From Portulaca oleracea (taxonomy: Eukaryota > Streptophyta > Magnoliopsida > Caryophyllales > Portulacaceae), in the NCBI GenBank assembly GCA_029582165.1, contig CM055878.1, positions 1,827,001 through 1,891,000 on the forward strand: 64,000 nt of DNA, given 5' to 3'. Positions 31,433 to 43,739 of the stretch are shown here, one piece after another. Position 1 is the first letter of the stretch; every line of letters begins with the position of its first letter. The notes beneath the pieces were generated by a model. That model ran no database searches. It was not told where the DNA came from and saw only the letters and a program-made list of their open reading frames with translations. The translations under genes and the position numbers were made by a program.

Positions 31433-34292
31433 TTACTTTGAGGAGGCACAACCGGAAATGGGGAAATCGGATCCGTTGTTGCATACAAGAGCCCTTTGCT
31501 GTAGGTGTCTCAAGCTCTGCTCCATGCTGACTTGGACCATCTCAGACAGCATCTTCTTAGCTTTCCCAGAGTGATCCTCACTGTCCATCTGTGAGATTAT
31601 ATTGCATACAATGTTCTCCAATGTGTCTGGTTCAAGTTCAGACCTTGGGTAAGGAGACTCCCTCAGAAGCCTGAGCAAGAGTTGAGCTTTGGTCTGGGAT
31701 TTAGGGGTCCCCTGAACTGTAAGCTCAAGCAGACCAGGTATGACCCCTTCCCTAAGGATTGGGTCCCGGTACTTGCACCGGTCAACTTCACACATTGTCA
31801 ACAAAGCCCCCACTGCATGTTCCCGCCCTTGAAGGGACCCGCTTTCCAGCACTTCTACTACTGCCAGCACTCCCCCTTCTTCTGCGACCAGGGCAGTTCT
31901 ACCCTCTTTGAATTTCACCAGAGACTCTATTAGGGCGGTGCATTTTTCCGCTGTTTTGGAGGATTTCTTGCATGTTTTGAGTAGATACACTAAGGCAGGC
32001 ACTGGGTCTGCTTCTAGGATTACATCAATTGTCGTTGGGTGTGTCGAGAGGTTATAAAGTGCCATGACGGCATCAGCCTTGGCTTGTGGGGTCCCACTCT
32101 CTAGGGCGTCTACTAGGAGAGGTATTGCCCCAGAAGCCGTTATAGTTGCCTTGTTTGAAGAGGTTGCTGAAAGCGTTAGCAAAGATGCAGCTGCATGCTC
32201 CTGAAGATTGCTCTTCTCTGATTGCAGGAATCTGATTATTGGTTCTAAGGCACCAGCAGCCACAATGCTGATCTTATTCCTGAGCAGACAAATATTCAGA
32301 AGGTCAAAGACCATCTACAATAATCTATCCATCCAAACTGCAGTTATTAAACAGACATTGTTCAAGAAGCAACCAGAAAGCCAAAACGGATCACTTGTCC
32401 GTCATAATACTAGATCATGAATTGCTGCAGAAAAATCATTTTTGATGTCTTCTGTGAAATATACATGATACATCCAAAACATAGAACAACTTCGCACTGG
32501 CTCCTGCTTGCGCCGGGTCGGGGGGGATCAAAATGCAGCATTCTTAAATTAAGATTGATTTAAAAAGACTCGGGTACTGACAAGCGACAACCTTCTTGCA
32601 AGGAGTGAGGCAACAATATCCCGAACTTACAGGACGTCACTTTGAAGGAATCTATAGTGGGTTTTGTGCCAGTTTCCTAATGTACAAGTTGCTGTTACCA
32701 AAACTAGATTTGTGTGACAACTTTATGGAGGTGGCACATGGACCACATGAGCCCAAATATGATACATTCCTTCACGCACAAGCGTGTCTGATGCACACAT
32801 TAAAGGCTCATGTCTGCACTAGAATTCAGCAGCAGTATGTACTAAGGAGAGATGCAAAAACCCATGTGTAAGAATAATTCTGCATTAAAGCTAAAAAGTC
32901 CATGATCAATTGGCATTAAAGGCTCCATGTTAGGTACAGTTCTTCAACCTTCACTGCTTCATTATTAGAGATTAGAATCCTATTCGCCCAAAAAAAAAAA
33001 TAATAATAAACAAGGGGGAAAAGTTCACTACAGGCTAGAGAAAGAAGGGCTTAATTTTGCTTTTGAGTTTTGAACAGCTGCAGAGTGCAGACACACGCAA
33101 AGTAATAATTTGTTAATACTGTCAGCAAGCGGCACATCAGAAAGTCACAAACGTCCATGTAGATTTTACTTATATAATTTTACTACTTTTTATCTGATTT
33201 TCCATTTCCACCCAGCAGAATTCATCCACGTGAAAACTTCATTCCTAATCAACAAGCAAACCATAATCAATAAGAGACCTCTTCGTTCTCATGGCCTGAT
33301 ATTAACTTGACTCTAATTAAACGGACAAGAAATTAAAAAAAAAAAAAACAAATAAAAAGCTGCAGATAACTCGAGGGGGAAGGGGCATATCAAGATCAGC
33401 TGAATAACAATTCACAGAAATCAGGGTAGCCTCCAATTTAAGACTTTATTTACATTTAGCAGTTATATATTTTGGGGGAAATGGAATAAGTCCCACCTTA
33501 GGAATAACCGAACAACTATATATTTATTCCAAATATATGAAAAGTAAAATTCTAGAGTATTTTGCTAGATTAGAACAACCGCAAAGAAGTGGGCAAAAAA
33601 CAACTCCGGAATATTTTTACAGCGTATTTTCAGACAAGAAATTTCAGTAATCACAGAATGTTCTCATCCAAAGTAGACATTATCCAAAACCCAGAAAAAG
33701 CTTATTCCAGATATATCCGAAAGAGCAGAAAAGGGGACAAAATTGCGGAGCAGGAATGCAATTACTAATTATTAGGGTTTATGTTCATTATCAGAGCCAA
33801 ACCCAATTCCTTAAAGAACTAATCAATCCAAAAACAGCATTCGAAATCATATGATTAATGAAAGAAAACCCAGAAAAGCATTGAAAAGTAGCAGAATAAA
33901 TGAATGTTAGACACCTCAAAAGGAAATTAAACAAAATTGAACGACACAAACCTCGAAATGAAATTAAACAATTCAAGAAAGGGGGAAAAGGAAATGAAGA
34001 GGGAGAGTTTAGAGGGGACAAACTTTTCATCTTTAACAGCAAGGTTGAGAAGAGCGAGGAGGGCAGACTCAGACTCAGACTCAGACTCAGTAGAATTGGG
34101 GGAGTGTATTCGTAGCATGGAGACAAGGTGAGGAACAGCTGGAGCGAGTTGGCGGCGGCAGCGTTGGGATGTTTTAGTGAGGCGTCTGATCTCCTGGGCA
34201 GCTCTGATCCTTGAATCTTGGTCATCTGATTGCAGAAAATGGAGAGCCTGATTAACACTTAGGTGGATTCCAGGGGATCCTCTGCCCTCCAT
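31433..34292 (-). CDS. ARM-repeat protein (U-box-like ARM domain, no U-box)
   Basis: There are two exons: 34,292-34,024 (269 nt) and 32,279-31,433 (847 nt with stop), predicting 371 residues. The donor is GAAAA|GTTTGT and the acceptor CTGCTCAG|GAATAAG; the phase fits and restores NLAVKDEKNKISIVAAGALE. Tandem armadillo repeats are visible: QDSRIRAAQEIRRLTKTSQR, IRFLQSEKSNLQEHAAASLL, ALESGTPQAKADAVMALYNL and VLESGSLQGREHAVGALLTM. Such repeats form a helical solenoid for protein binding. The sequence resembles the C-terminal ARM domain of plant U-box E3 ligases, but no U-box is present, as in a known class of short ARM proteins. A hexanucleotide repeat encodes Ser-Glu repeats near residues 68-76. 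The partner and process are unknown. It is the only intact-looking host gene in the window. Confidence 0.93.
32280..34023 (-). other. Single 1,744-bp intron of the ARM-repeat gene
   Basis: Its GT...AG boundaries are given by the reading-frame join. The interior is AT-rich with A-runs (about 32,990 and 33,334). I see no transposon termini or other gene in it. Open frames within it are short and unrecognised. Confidence 0.85.
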
Positions 34293-34405
34293 TGATTATT
34301 TGATGATGGGTTTAGAGACACAAAGAAGCTCAGGGGTTGTACTTCTTCTTCTTCTTCTTCTTCTTCGGTCGACAGTTGGATCTCTGCCTCTTTTTATATT
34401 TCCTC
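34293..34405 (-). promoter_or_regulatory. Promoter and leader of the ARM-repeat gene
   Basis: The minus strand reads AATATAAAAAGAGG, a TATA box at 34,400-34,391, about 100 bp before the ATG. A (GAA)8-type repeat (34,366-34,342) would lie in the leader. No upstream ATG is seen between the expected transcription start and the initiator. Confidence 0.65.
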
Positions 34406-34503
34406 CATTTTCTTCGTTTTCATCTTCTTCTTCCTCCTCCTCTTCCTCGTCCTCTTCCTCTTCCTCTTCCTCTTCCTCTTGCTGTTGCTGTTGCTGTTGC
34501 TGT
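34406..34503. repeat. Purine-rich and (CAACAG)n microsatellites upstream of the TATA box
   Basis: On the minus strand an (AACAGC) trinucleotide-like run is followed by repeated GAGGAA units and GAGGAGGAAGAAG, ending about 10 bp before the TATA box. Long frames across it on either strand are low-complexity and are not genes. Confidence 0.85.
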
Positions 34504-35257
34504 TAAGTTGGGTTTTCGGTATTTGGTGGGGATTTAAAAGGAATACGATGTCAATGCTGAATTCCAGTTTATTTCTTTCTCCCTGCAACTGCAACTTGGA
34601 CAAATAGAGTACTATTCCCCTTCCTTTATTTAATCATATCATAATATTTACTTGTACAGTACTAGTACTACCTCTTAATAATTTTTTCGTTTATTTATAT
34701 TTTTTTGCAAGTTTCCTGATCTGCTTTAGGTCATGTTTCTTTGTGTGGTTGGTATGGTGCGCAACTAATGTGAAATGGTACATAAATGGTATGGTATGAT
34801 GAAATTTTAGAAAGTACAGTAAGATATAAAATTGTATGATATAGTAAAATTTGGGAAAAGTAGGATTAATATATCTGTGATAGGTGAGAATAAAATGTGA
34901 AAAGTGATGAAAAAAAGTGAAGACATATATATTGATAATTATTGTGCTAAAATCTAGTATTACTAGAAGTTAGATCCTTGTGTTGCACAGGACGCAAATA
35001 AAACGTACGTATTGTCGAAAGTATTATCGATGTTATATTTAAATTTTAAAAGAATAAAGAGAAAAGTAACAATGAAAAATAAAAAGAATAGTGCATATGA
35101 GATAAAAAAGAAAAAAAAGAAAAGTCATTGATGCAAACATACACACATAAATATTACATGACTTTTTTTTAAAAAAAAATTAAAGAGAATCAATTATAGG
35201 TTTCCCAAAATGCCCTCATTAGAATTCACATACTTCGATCATTGCCTTTGTACCCAG

Positions 35258-35258
<1 letters not shown>
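34504..35258. other. AT-rich spacer
   Basis: No recognisable gene or transposon end. It separates the ARM-gene promoter from the microsatellite next to the Mutator-like element. Confidence 0.5.

Positions 35259-35332
<74 letters not shown>
35259..35332. repeat. (TA)n(TG)n microsatellite
   Basis: An uninterrupted TA run switches to a TG run and ends at the left boundary of the Mutator-like element. A TA run also borders the right boundary (54,923-54,965). The insertion target was therefore a dinucleotide repeat, which hides the target duplication. Confidence 0.95.
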
Positions 35333-35333
<1 letters not shown>

Positions 35334-36945
35334 TATTATGAGAAGGGACTTTTTGTGAGAAGAGAGAAAGAAGATCATAGCCATTCATTTACAAATCAAG
35401 GGTGGTGATAAATTAAATGTTTTATTTTTATTTTTAAGGTAGGTCGCTAAATGTGATTGGCTGAAATTTGTTTTTTTTTTAAATTTTAGAGTACATCACG
35501 TGAGAAAGAAAGAGAGAGAGAGGAGTGAGAAAAGGGATGGGAGGCTATTGTTGTTAATGTCAGTCCAAGTTCCAAAAAACAATCATTCTCCATTTTGAAA
35601 TTCCAACCGGTGCTTGCAGAAGGAGGGAGAAGGCATTCATGCGATTTTTGGCAACCATAAACGACATCCCGGCGAGCACAGTGCGAATTCCGACAGGTTT
35701 GAAATTCCAGCCGGTTACTTGCAAAGGGGGGGCGTGTGAACGATATCCGACAGTTTTGGGCATCCGTTGCGATTTTCCGGCAAACCCTAAACGATAATCG
35801 GAAAGAGAAAGGCTAGTGCGATCTTCCGGCAGGTGAAGTGTTGCGATTTCTGGGTTTATTTCTATTTTGTTTGAAATTGGGGGGTATATTTTCTATGTGT
35901 TTATGGATGATGAAAGATCCATTGATGTTTTGGGGCGGAATTCGAATTGTTGAGTGTGTTTTGTCAGTGTAGGAAGCGATGCTGCATCAATTGTTGATGG
36001 CATCAAAGGGAGTGAATGAAAAAGAGATTGAACAGAGAAAGAACGAGATGTAAGTCCATCTGCCTATGAATATATTTATCATTTTTGGGTGTTTGTCGTT
36101 CATGTCAGGTATGGGTAATAACATGAAAGCTGGAATTTATTGTTTGAGACAAAGGGAAATGGTAGTCAATGTTTTTCATGTATTCTATTGTTGATGTTCA
36201 CTGTTGGATATTTGGGGGTTGTGAAGTGTAGTTGATCATGATAAATATATTTGATGTTCAGGGGATGAGACAAGGATGTATGGCTTGGTGTTCATTTCAG
36301 TCATACTCGATGATCATTTCACATTAACTTAATGATCATTTCATGATGCTGATTTCCATTGTGTACTTGATGATCATTTTATATTAACTTAATGCTCATT
36401 TTATTCAATATTTTGATGATCATTTGATATTAACTTTGTATGTTTTTTGTTCATGTTCATGTATTATGGTTTAGTGTTTAGGGTCATGTTCATCCGCATC
36501 ATTGTGTTTATTTTAAGATAAGTGATTTGATGTTCGTAAGACATGACATGATGTTCATTACAATGGACGTCTTGCTCGTTTTCCATTGTTTACTTGTCAA
36601 GCGTCACTAATTATTCATGTGGTATTGAAGGGCCACGTTGTATGGCTTGTTGTTCATTTCAGTCTGACTTGATGATCATTTTACATTAACTTAATGATCA
36701 TTCCACAGTGTATGGCTTGTTGTTCATTTCAGTCAGACTGATGATCATTTCACATTAACTTAATGATCATTCCACAGTGTATGGGTTGTTGTTCATTTCA
36801 GTCAAACTTGATGATCATTTAATATTAATTTCATGCTCATTTTACACAATGTTTGATGATCATTTGATATTGACTTTGTATGTTCATGTTCATGTATTGT
36901 GTTTTAGTGTTTAAGGTCAAGTTCATCCGCATCATTATGTTCGTT
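35331..36945. repeat. Left terminal inverted repeat of the Mutator-like element
   Basis: The outer part (35,345-36,060) shares CAAATCAAGGGTGGTGATAA, GTCAGTCCAAGTTCC and CATCTGCCTATGAAT with the right arm. The inner part (36,240-36,945) is the start of the ATGATCAT-rich array. Complementarity to the right arm runs throughout. Confidence 0.9.
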
Positions 36946-37590
36946 TTCAGTGTATGTGATGCCAGACCACTTGGTGATCATTTTAGTATATTTTGTTGTT
37001 CATGTCATCCCTTAATGATTTGATGTTCATTCCAAGAATACTTGATGTTCATTTCATCAGCAATTATTGTTCACTGCAAGTGCGACTTGATAATCATTAT
37101 AGTTGGTGTTTATTGATGTTTATTGTAAGTGTGACCTGATGTTCGTTACAGTTGGTGTTCATTGATGGGCGTCCAAGAATAACTTGTTGTTCATATTGAT
37201 GTTCATCCCAGAGTGCTTGATGTTCATTCCATGACCACTTGTTTATTTTTGATTTCCAGTGTATGTATGTGCACGCTAGAACACTTGGGGATCGTTTTGG
37301 TACATTATGTTGCTCATGTCTTCCCCTGTTTGGATGTTCATTTTGCATTTTCGTATTATTCACTGTTGTTCATCCCAGGATGCTTTGATGTTCATTCCAT
37401 GAATGCTTGTTGTTCATGTCATCATCAGTTGTTGTTCATTCTAAGTGTAACTTGATGATCATTACAGTTGGTGTTCATTGATGGCATCCAAGAACAACTT
37501 GTTGTTCATATTGTTTCAATTTGATGTTCATTTAGATTTTGTTCATCCTAGAATGTTTGATTTTCATTCAATGACTAATTGTGTTCATTT
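36240..37590. repeat. ATGATCAT / ATGTTCATT palindrome array, left
   Basis: Short units such as TTGATGATCATTT and TGATGTTCATTCC recur every 15-40 bp, often joined by CACATTAACTTA. ATGATCAT is a perfect 8-bp palindrome. Part lies within the inverted repeat; the rest (36,946-37,590) is unique to this side. Confidence 0.88.
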
Positions 37591-37620
37591 ACATTACCGG
37601 TAATAGTGGAACGATGAACA

Positions 37621-38050
37621 AATAACACAGCAAAGCGGTACCGATTCACTGAGGGCCGCATTGTCACCGAGGGATGCGACAAGGTAAACAAGAAGAAGCA
37701 ACTGACCAACGAGGCATGAAGAGCCTTCTATAAGTGCATCGACATTTTCGACGACGATGAAGCAAAGCTGAGTTTGATTATTGAACAAACAAACACGCTT
37801 ATTTCAAAACTAGAGTCGTTAAGTGATGGAAAGCCATTGAGCAGTGTGTCAACAGACTTTGAAACGTATTTTGGAATTGTTGTCCCTAAAGAGGTTACCA
37901 TTCATCCACCCCCACCTTCGGTCATGAAACGAAGAGCCAAGAGGACAAAGACACCGGTAGAGATTGCCACCGAGAAGAAAGCAAGTACAAGAAGCTGCAA
38001 GTGTTGTGATCAAATACACACAACAGCGGGAGCTGTCCAGAGCGTTATGG
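37621..38050 (+). pseudogene. FAR1/MULE transposase C-terminal remnant
   Basis: The frame reads KKKQLTNEA, a stop (TGA 37,717-37,719, where Trp is expected), RAFYKCIDIFDDDEAKLSLI, then TDFETYFGIVVPKEVTIHPP, KRRAKRTKTPVEIATEKK and SCKCC. The spacing (helical segment, basic linker, then a CX2C start of a zinc knuckle) matches the C-terminal tail of FAR1/FHY3-related proteins, which descend from Mutator transposases. The catalytic DDE and SWIM regions are absent, and the frame runs into the palindrome array. It is probably the residue of the element's own transposase. Confidence 0.5.
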
Positions 38051-38099
38051 GTGATTCAAGTTTTGCGAACATCAATTTGACTAAGCTTTTTGGGTTAAA

Positions 38100-39480
38100 T
38101 GAATATATCTTATGTGGATACTCATTTTACACAAACGTTTCTTATATGCATATGCTCATTTTACAATATGTAGTTGTTCATTTACTATATCGACTTGGTG
38201 TTCCGTCTTAAGTTAAATGAATATGTCTTATGGACAATGACTTAGTGCACTTTTTCATTCTAATACAGCTTGATGTTCATTTTTAGAAACATTGTTGATC
38301 ATTTTAAAAGACATATATGTTATATGTATATGGTATTCATTATGCAGATGTTCATTTTACTACACACAAATGCTCATTTTAATGGGTGTCATTTCTTATG
38401 TAAAATGGTGCTCAACATCGTATGGCAAACAAACCCCTTTAAGGACAATGACTTGCTGCATTTTTTCATTTTAGTACAAATGATGTTCATTTTCTGTAAC
38501 CTTGATGATCATTATATGAAGACATATGTCAATACAAATTGATGTTCATTTCCATAAACCTTGATGATCATTTTCATAAACTTTGTTGACCATTTTAAAA
38601 GACATATATTATCTACGCGTATCATATTTATTATATAGGTGTTCATTTTAATACACGCAGATGCTCATCCGTACCAGCATGATGATCATTATCAGAAGAC
38701 ATATTCCAGTATGGACTGATGTTCATTTCCAGAAACCTTGATGATCATTGCCAAATGATTATTGGTTACTTCAAATATGAGTCCATTTCATCACTAACCC
38801 ATGCATGCTGATGTTCATTTCATAAATTTTGATGATCATTTTAATGTAGCTATGTGTTAATTTTATAATTGAACTTTGGTCACCCGTCTTGAGTTAAATG
38901 ACGTGCGACATTTATATGTCGATATTCATTGCCATAACTTTAATGATCATCTTAATGTAACTAGATGCTCGTCCCATAACACCAGGATGTTCATTTTCAG
39001 GTGTTCACTCCATATCAGCTTGATGTTCATTTTCTAATGTAAAATGGTGCTCAACATCCATATGGCAAACAAACCCCCTTAAGGACAATGACTTGGTCCA
39101 CTTTTTTTATTTCAATACAAATTGATGTTCATTTTCTGAAACCTTGATGATCATTATCAGAAGACATATGTCAATACATGTTGATGTTCATTTGTAGAAC
39201 CTTGATGATCATTACCAAATGATTATTGTTTTAACATTCATATGGCAGACAAACCAACCACTAAGGACAAATGAATTGGTGCATTTTTTTTCATTTCAAT
39301 CCAAATTGATGTTCATTTTCCGAACCCTTGATGATCATTTCTCAGAAGACTAATGATCATTTTTCCGCAGTAACCCTTGCATGGTGATGTTCATTGTCAG
39401 ACACGTTGATGATCATTTTCTGAAACGTTGATGATCATTTCTCACAAGATTAATGTTTAATACAAATATGGGTTAACTTC
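38100..39480. repeat. ATGATCAT / ATGTTCATT palindrome array, centre
   Basis: The motif GATGTTCATTT...AACCTTGATGATCATT repeats with variable spacers such as AGAAGACATA. It includes larger duplications: GGTGCTCAACATC with GGCAAACAAACCCC occurs at about 38,407 and 39,047. It lies outside the inverted arms. Confidence 0.85.
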
Positions 39481-39489
39481 AGCAGTAAC

Positions 39490-40397
39490 CCATGCATGCT
39501 GATAATTCACATCAAATCACACAAGCTAAAATGGTGTTTTTGTGTGCTTACAAACTGATGTTCATTCCAAATACTAAAGTATCCAAAACACAGCATGGAT
39601 CAAACTTAACAAGCTCCACGTCAAAGGGGTGCAATGGTGTCTGTCCTGTCCCAATGACTGGACTGCATTTGGACGGTATCCTTTAATCAGTTTGCACTGT
39701 TCATGACAAGGGCGTGACAATATCTGCATCATCGACCTTGTCCTGACTGCATCTGTTTGCCCTCCCCTACAAATCCAATCAAGCAACCAACAATGACGCT
39801 AACTTAAATCGGATAATACCATAATCATAAATCATATACTTAAATCAACCATGACACAACCATAACTATATGAATGAATGACAACTAAAACTATCGACAA
39901 CTATATAATGAGCATTAATGTGACATACAAAACATTAATATGCAATGATCATCAAGTTTCACTGAAATGAGCATTTAAGTTAATATGAATGATCATCAGG
40001 TCTAGGTGAAATGAACACCAAGCCATACAAAATGACGATTAACACGCACACAATGAAAATGAGCAACAAATCCACTGTAATGAACATCATGTCATGTATT
40101 GCGAACATCAACACCTTATTCTTTATTGCTTTCATTGACCCCAACATCACCGGCTGCTGCTGCTTCACCACCCCCTGGTGCCAAACTACGTTGTTAGCAA
40201 TCATCAATGACAACCCCACCCAAAATTGTGTTGTCAATATACATACGTTGACCTTGGAGTTGGCACCATGACAATGGCTCTTTTGTCAGAACTCTGCAAC
40301 GGCGCACCTGCCCCAACTGCATCTGGTTTGCCTCCCATACTGATCCAACAATGACACTTACTTAAATCGACTAAAACAACAATCAAATCATTTATCT
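39490..40397. other. Mutator-like element interior, unrecognised
   Basis: No coding domain is recognised. Two copies of a short segment (TGCATCTG, GTTTGCC, ATCCAA, CAATGACRCT) at about 39,745-39,820 and 40,310-40,385 show a diverged direct duplication. Confidence 0.5.
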
Positions 40398-41752
40398 TAA
40401 AACGAACATAATGATGCGGATGAACTTGACCTTAAACACTAAAACACAATACATGAACATGAATGTACAAATTTAATATCAAATGATCATCAAACATTGA
40501 GTAAAATGAGCATGAAATTAATATGAAATGTCCATCAAGTACACAATGGGAATGAACATAGTGAAATGATCATTAAGTTAATGTGAAATGATCATCAAGT
40601 CTGACTGAAATGAACAACAAGCCGTACACTGTGGAATGATCATTAAGTTAATGTAAAATAATCATCAAGTCGGACTGAAATGAACAACAAGCCATACAAC
40701 GTGGCCCTTCAATACCACATGAATAATTAGTGACGCTTGACAAGTAAACAATGGAAAACGAGCAAGACGTCCGTTGTAATGAACATCATGTCATGTCTTA
40801 CGAACATCAAATCACTTATCTTAAAATAAACACAATGATGCGGATGAACATGACCCTAAACACTAAACCATAATACATAAACATGAACATGAACATGAAA
40901 CATACAAAGTTAATATCAAATGATCATCAAAATATTGAATAAAATGAGCATTAAGTTAATATAAAATGATCATCAAGTACACAATGGAAATCAGCATCAT
41001 GAAATGATCATTAAGTTAATGTGAAATGATCATTAAGTTAATGTGAAATGATCATCAAGTATGACTGAAATGAACACCAAGCCATACATCCCTGTCTCAT
41101 CCACTGAACATCAAATATATTCATCATGATCAACTACACTTCACATCCCCCAAATATCCAACATTGAACATCAACAATAGAATACATGAAAAACATTGGC
41201 TACCATTTCCCTTTGTCTCAAACAATAAATTCCAGCGTTCATGTTATTACCCAAACCTGACATGAACGACAAACACCCAAAAATGATGAATTAAATTCAT
41301 AGGCAGATGGATTTACATCTGATTCTTTCTCTATTCAATCTTTTTTTATTCACTCCCTTTGATGCCATCAACAATTGCCTACTTCGCTTCCTACACTGAC
41401 AAAAACACACTCAACAAATTGAATTCCACCTCAAAACATCAATGGATCTGTCACCATCCACAAACACACATAAAATATACCCCCCAATTTCAAATAAAAC
41501 AGAAAAAAACCCAAAAATCGCAACACTTCACCTGCCGGAAGATCGCACTGGCCTTTCTCCTTCTGATTATCGTTTAGGGTTTGCCGGAAAATCGCAACGA
41601 ATGCCCAAAGCTGCCGGATATCGTTCACACGTCCCCCCTTTTGCAAGTAACTGGCTGGAATTTCAAACCTGCCGGAATTTGCACTGTGCTCGCCAGGATG
41701 TTGTTTATGGTTGCTGGAAATCGCACGAATGCCTTCTCCCTCCTTCTGCAAG
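40398..41752. repeat. Right terminal inverted repeat, inner part
   Basis: This is the reverse complement of 35,600-36,945, including the palindrome array (40,480-41,110) and the block with CATAGGCAGATGGATTTACA. It is cut at GCAAG (41,748-41,752) by the gypsy element and continues at 54,635. Confidence 0.92.
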
Positions 41753-43422
41753 TGTGGACATTTTTCCTCGCCGTTCGGGCTTCCGAACGTCCATGTTTGG
41801 ATTGGTGTGTGATTCGGTGATTTGTGATGGGGTTTAACCTTTGAAAACTCTGTAAGGAAATCTATCTTATATTTCATGAATAATGCTTTGTAAAATCACT
41901 CTCCCTTTACTTGTTCATTTTATGAGTCATGGAATTAAACCTTTAAGAGTGAACATCCACTTGTTCTCAACTCTTCTAAATTTAACCCCATTTGCTCATT
42001 TAAATGTTAGGCTCTGAAGAGAGTGATTTATGCAACCATTATTTAGAAATATAAGAAATAAAACCCTAAAGTTGCATCGATACATTGTAAAACCATGTTA
42101 ACCATAGTTTGTGCAATCCTCGATGTGTTTTAGTTCGAAATGGGAGTCGCCACCCGACTTTTTAAGGGAAAAGCCAAGACAAAACCAAAAGGAAAATAAA
42201 GAAAGACTCCGCCTGCGAAACCCAAGAATGGATTCAGGGGTAAGGCTACGAACTCGAAAAGTAAACTTTAAGAGTTCGCCTCTCACAAAAGGAAAGACTC
42301 TATTAAAAGTTTAAAGATGTGCTTTTGATAAAGTTTGGAAGGGAAATAAATAAGAACTTTCTGGAATTATTTCATTGAACGTGCAACAAATAAGAATGAA
42401 AGAAAATACATGTACACTTTATTTACATAAAAAGTATACAATTAAAAGCTTACATTGTGACCTTTCTTTTGGGAAGCCTTGCCTAGCCTTTAGCTCCTTT
42501 GAAGGCCTTGAATCACCCTCTTGAAGATGCCAAACTAGTTCCAAAAGTGGATGGAAAAGTGGATGGAAAAGGGGATAAAAAGGCTCTTTTTGTGGGTTTT
42601 TGGGATAGTAGAAAGATAGGCTTTTTATGGAGTTTTTAGGGTTTTATGGAAGATTTATGTAGGGAGGAGGAATGATAGGATAAGAGTATGGATTATAGGA
42701 TTAAGAAAGTGAATATATGGAGATTAGGATGGTAAGAAAATGGTGGAAAGGTGATAGGAAAAAGGGTTGTAGACTAATGATAGGATGGAGAGATTATAGA
42801 AATGAGAGAATTGAGAGATGGTGGATGAGAAAGTAGGAGAAGAATGAATGAATGAGTTGGTGAGTTTGGCTTCAAGAGAGGTAGTATTTATAGGCTTAGA
42901 AGAGGCTTGAACATACATGCACATACATTCATTCTCCACATTCGTAGTCAACACCTCCTAATTCCAAGATGACTAAGGGGGTGTATGTAGGTGGACGGTA
43001 GTGTGAAGAGATGACTTTGGTTGTGAATGAATTAAAGGCCGATCGGCCTATAGAGAGGGGAGGGATGTATTTGCTAGCATCCATGCACCTTTGGACGGTA
43101 GACATTTGAATAAAACACATGCTAAATTCCCCTATTCACACTTGGATGGTAGGAGCTTTATTTGTTGTTTTTGGATGCTTTTGGATGCTTTTGCTAGGCT
43201 TTGAACTTGAGAACTCTTGGCACATGACTTGCATGGCTTGGCTTCCCTTATTTTCTAATTTCCCCTATAAACATACATAAAAAGGAAGTAATTAAAATTA
43301 CATTAAAAAGTATATAAAATTTATGCTAAAATCTAGCTTATCGACTGACTTCTCCTTCTTTATTTTTGCTTCATTATATATAGTTATGCTATATATTTAT
43401 GTGCCAAAATCTGGTGTCTACA
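41753..43422 (-). repeat. 3' LTR of the Tat-type element
   Basis: It is nearly colinear with 52,984-54,629. On the minus strand a TATA box CTATAAATACTACC lies at about 42,899-42,886. The terminus contains the short hairpin GTTCGGGCTTCCGAAC. Confidence 0.95.
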
Positions 43423-43437
43423 GAGAGCCCCCACTTT
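43423..43437 (-). other. Polypurine tract of the Tat-type element
   Basis: The minus strand reads AAAGTGGGGGCTCTC immediately before the 3' LTR. G-rich tracts of this form prime plus-strand synthesis in Tat-lineage elements. Confidence 0.8.
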
Positions 43438-43739
43438 GATTGAGTCTGAGGATAGGACAAAAATCAAAGTAGTCTTGATTTGATGGACACCGGTCGAGAT
43501 ATGACTTTGGAGTGCAAATCCTGGAGATATGAGTTTGTCGAGTGCAAAGCCTGGGGTAATGCTTGGAAGCGGGGTCCTGCATCGCGGTTGTGGGCGGCAT
43601 GCGCCTCTCTCGGGGTTGATCTCGAGCAAGAATGCTGCTCTACTTGAAGTGATCTTGGGCGTTGGATGACGTCCCTACTTGAAGATGTGGTCTGACATTT
43701 GAAAGCTTCGTCATGTGTCGCGGTTGACGTTGATTTTGT

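Noticed and set aside
34300..34506. 68-codon frame with poly-Ser and poly-Cys
   Set aside because: Translation of microsatellites in the ARM-gene promoter.
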